This document shows positions 4,057-6,606 of a DNA stretch of 6,606 nt, in pieces. How positions within the stretch are numbered: position 1 is the first letter of the stretch; each line of letters begins with the position of its first letter. The notes beneath the pieces were generated by a model, which searched no databases, was not told the origin of the DNA, and saw only the letters and a list, made by a program, of their open reading frames with translations. Source of the DNA: Opitutia bacterium UBA5964 (GTDB lineage: Bacteria; Verrucomicrobiota; Verrucomicrobiia; Opitutales; Coraliomargaritaceae); contig DJBY01000029.1 in NCBI GenBank assembly GCA_002430605.1, positions 2,637 through 9,242 on the forward strand, written 5' to 3'. The translations under genes and the position numbers were made by a program.

Positions 4057-6606
4057 ATGAATCCTACCAGTAAAAGTTACCTACTCACGCTTGGATCATT
4101 GATATGCTTAGGGATCGCTCTAGTCGGCTTAATTGAATTCTGGATTCATAATGGCGAGTTTAAAGTAACAGGACAATACGCACACGTCTTTCTTATCATG
4201 CTGACATGCGCAGTATTCGCTTTTCCACTACTTGGAGTCGCACTCTACCTGCTGAACAAACAGGATAATGCGCACATGGAGTACATGCGTAAATCGATTG
4301 CTGAGTCGACTCGCGAAGGATACGCTCACAGCCTAAATATCATTGAGGGCACCGAAGCAGGTACTTGGGATTGGGATTTGCTAACCGATGAACTAGTTCT
4401 CAATGAGCGGTGGGCAGAGATCATCGGCTATAAACTCGAAGATCTGGAGCCGATCAGCTTTAACACATGGGAACAAAACCTGCACCCCGATGATCTAGAA
4501 AAAACCCAATTACTCATTCAACAACACTTCTCGGGTGTCTTGCCATATTACGATGCCGAATTTAGGCAGCAACACAAAGACGGCAGTTGGCGATGGGTTA
4601 ACGCACGTGGTAAAATCATCGAATGGTCAGAGGCTGGCGTGCCCCTGCGCATGAGCGGCACCCACCTCGACATTACTGAGCGTAAGGCAGCAAGGATAGC
4701 GCATGATGCTTCTAGGAATCTATTGAAAAGCATCTTTGATGCTACCAGCGGGGTCTCGGTTATTGCAACCGATCTAAACGGCATTATAACCGTATTTAAC
4801 ACAGGCGCGGAGTCTATGCTCGGTTACAGTGCGCAAGAAATGCTTGGGCAAGTGACTCCATTGGTACTGCACCTAGAGTCCGAGTTGGCAGAACGCGGCA
4901 TCCCTCTGAGCGACGCGAAAAAGGACGGGATCGAAGCATACATGCAGCGCCTCCTCAAATCAGGGAAAGAGTCGAGTGAGTGGACGTACGTTTGTAAAAA
5001 TGGCCAACATCTCCCCGTCACGCTGAGCATTACAGCAATACACGACGAAACAGGTGCGACGACTGGTTACCTAGGTGCTGCGATGGATATCAGCGAACGA
5101 AAACAAAACGAGATTAAGCTCAACGAATCACAGAGCCTACTTCGAAACGTGCTCGATACGATCCCTGCTCGAGTATTCTGGAAAGACAAAGATAGCGTCT
5201 TCATGGGAGCTAATGAGCTGTTTGCAAAGGATGCCGGCAAAACATCTGCGGACGCTCTCATCGGAAAAGCCGACTCAGACCTTTTATGGCACAAGCATGC
5301 AGCACTCATTCAGCAAGATGACGCAACCGTGATTACAAACGGTGTACCGAAGCTGAACTACGAAGAGCAGCTTGAAAGAGCCGATGGCAGTTCGTTCTGG
5401 GTCAGTACGTCGAAGGTCCCGCTCCGTAACTCTGCAAACGAAGTGATTGGTTTGCTCGGCATTTACGAAGATATCACGACGGCAAAACAGGCCCGAGCAG
5501 AGCTGATCAATGCAAAAGAAGGTGCTGAAGCTGCTAACAAAGCAAAAGATGAGTTCCTCTCAGTCATGGGTCATGAATTGCGCACGCCACTCAATCCGAT
5601 ATTGGGCTTTGCTGAAATTTTACGGCAGAATCTCACCACCATGCCGGAGTCTGGCTACATCAAAACGATCATCACAGCAGCTAACCGTCAATTATGCCTC
5701 ATTGAAGATATCTTGGAATATATGCGAATTAACCGCGGGCAGATCAAGCCAAGCATGGAGGTATTTAGCCTGGCAGGGCTCTGTCAGCTAGCAGTGAGTG
5801 ATGCTCAAGTGTTTGCAGGTTCTCTGGATCTGAGCTTCGTTGCCGACTCGATCGAGCTAGGCACTGCAGGTGATTGTTGGGTCGAAGGCGACCGCGCGCT
5901 GTTACGCCGAATCCTCGATAGACTACTCGATAATGCCTGTAAATACACCAGCGCAGGCACTATCTCAGTCACCCTCAAGCGATCCGCCCCCAACAGTGAC
6001 TCTTTTATCATCGCAGTCGCAGACACTGGCATCGGCATCGATGATCCAAATCAGCAAAAGCTCTTTGATGCATTCAACCAAGCTGATAACTCCTACACGC
6101 GTAAGCACGAAGGCCTAGGCCTAGGTTTAGCTATTTGTAAAAAGTTAATCACCCTTTTAGATGGCGACATCACGGTGGAAAGTGAGGTGGGCGTGGGCTC
6201 AACCTTCAGCTTACACCTAACATTTAAAGAGGTAAAGCAGCGTGCCATTGAATCAACCAGTTCGACTCCCCTGCCTATGTCACGCAAACTGATGGTTCCT
6301 TGCCACGTTCTGATTGTCGATGATCAAACAGATCATCGATTTATCGCTCGTGCTTTACTTGTGTCCTACGGTTGCCAAGTAACCGAAGCGATCGATGGTA
6401 CAGGAGCCGTCGAACTGTGCAAGCAAACCAAGTTTGATGTGATCTTAATGGACTTGGCGATGGCTCTGATGGACGGTACAGAAGCGTCCAAACTAATACG
6501 CAGCACAACGAACAAAAACCAATCTACCCCGATCATTGCAGTTACGGTAGATGTGACTCCAGAAGTCAAAGCAGCCTGCGTGGCAGTTGGCATACAGCAC
6601 TGTATC
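4057..6606 (+). CDS. Hybrid sensor histidine kinase with three PAS domains and a receiver domain (3' end cut by window)
   Basis: The reading frame stays open for 850 codons to the right edge. Order: two membrane helices (about residues 8-29 and 44-66) with a loop of only about 14 residues between them; PAS1 (93-210, G-T-W-D-W-D start and D-I-T-E-R-K end, PAS_3-like); PAS2 (216-349, ending D-I-S-E-R-K); PAS3 (357-477, with F-W-K-D start); a short Ala/Lys/Glu linker; HisKA with phospho-acceptor H506 in H-E-L-R-T-P-L; HATPase (about 612-723) with N box N626, G1 box D656-T-G-I-G, F box L-F-D-A-F, and G2 box G686-L-G-L-G. A receiver domain starts near 750, with D755-D756, phospho-acceptor D799 and T830; its conserved Lys lies beyond the window. 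This is a phosphorelay kinase sensing signals in the cytoplasm or membrane. Ligand and partner are unknown. ATG 4057 is the first start after an in-frame TGA at 4015; no Shine-Dalgarno is seen. Confidence 0.95.
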   Translation, partial: MNPTSKSYLLTLGSLICLGIALVGLIEFWIHNGEFKVTGQYAHVFLIMLTCAVFAFPLLGVALYLLNKQDNAHMEYMRKSIAESTREGYAHSLNIIEGTEAGTWDWDLLTDELVLNERWAEIIGYKLEDLEPISFNTWEQNLHPDDLEKTQLLIQQHFSGVLPYYDAEFRQQHKDGSWRWVNARGKIIEWSEAGVPLRMSGTHLDITERKAARIAHDASRNLLKSIFDATSGVSVIATDLNGIITVFNTGAESMLGYSAQEMLGQVTPLVLHLESELAERGIPLSDAKKDGIEAYMQRLLKSGKESSEWTYVCKNGQHLPVTLSITAIHDETGATTGYLGAAMDISERKQNEIKLNESQSLLRNVLDTIPARVFWKDKDSVFMGANELFAKDAGKTSADALIGKADSDLLWHKHAALIQQDDATVITNGVPKLNYEEQLERADGSSFWVSTSKVPLRNSANEVIGLLGIYEDITTAKQARAELINAKEGAEAANKAKDEFLSVMGHELRTPLNPILGFAEILRQNLTTMPESGYIKTIITAANRQLCLIEDILEYMRINRGQIKPSMEVFSLAGLCQLAVSDAQVFAGSLDLSFVADSIELGTAGDCWVEGDRALLRRILDRLLDNACKYTSAGTISVTLKRSAPNSDSFIIAVADTGIGIDDPNQQKLFDAFNQADNSYTRKHEGLGLGLAICKKLITLLDGDITVESEVGVGSTFSLHLTFKEVKQRAIESTSSTPLPMSRKLMVPCHVLIVDDQTDHRFIARALLVSYGCQVTEAIDGTGAVELCKQTKFDVILMDLAMALMDGTEASKLIRSTTNKNQSTPIIAVTVDVTPEVKAACVAVGIQHCI

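Noticed and set aside
6112..6126. Tandem GGCCTA repeat
   Set aside because: It simply encodes the conserved Gly-Leu-Gly-Leu-Gly ATP-binding G2 box of the kinase.
4548..6593. Several minus-strand and off-frame open frames of 60-95 codons inside the kinase gene
   Set aside because: All are covered by the 850-codon kinase frame, whose domains and motifs are continuous; none shows a recognisable domain.

Overview
This window looks like chromosomal housekeeping DNA from a Gram-negative-type (diderm) bacterium. A lipoprotein with a clear lipobox, a peptidoglycan-precursor racemase and a membrane-anchored hybrid histidine kinase all fit that. Base composition is moderate by eye. The protein styles (a class I dihydroorotase, a small DUF4136-like lipoprotein, a divergent TsaB fused by overlap to alanine racemase) remind me of Verrucomicrobiota (Opitutae/Puniceicoccales), but this is an impression only. 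All genes read on the plus strand.

Layout: (1) 1-258 is the C-terminal end of dihydroorotase (pyrC), cut by the left edge. (2) 260-1213, one base after the pyrC stop, is a CPBP-family intramembrane metalloprotease with all three active-site motifs; it is probably co-transcribed with pyrC. (3) 1296-1850 is a DUF4136-type lipoprotein that looks like its own transcription unit, with a sigma70-like promoter at 1242-1269 and a strong intrinsic terminator at 1876-1907. (4) 1908-2043 is a gene-free spacer holding an imperfect 52-bp palindrome (1943-1994), possibly a dispersed REP-like element. (5) 2044-2727 is a TsaB-like protein, overlapped by 20 bp by (6) alanine racemase, 2708-3922. (7) After a 134-bp spacer, 4057 to the right edge is a hybrid sensor histidine kinase: 2 TM, three PAS domains, HisKA, HATPase and a receiver domain cut by the window end. 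It stays open for 850 codons.

The genes do not form one pathway. pyrC serves pyrimidine synthesis, the TsaB-like protein serves tRNA t6A modification, alr makes D-alanine for the cell wall, and the kinase is a signalling protein. I see no phage, transposase, CRISPR, toxin-antitoxin or defence-system signature, and no convincing new multi-gene system. The most interesting items are the palindrome at 1943-1994, the overlapped tsaB-alr pair with a lengthened racemase N-terminus, and departures from consensus in the TsaB-like protein and the kinase receiver domain.
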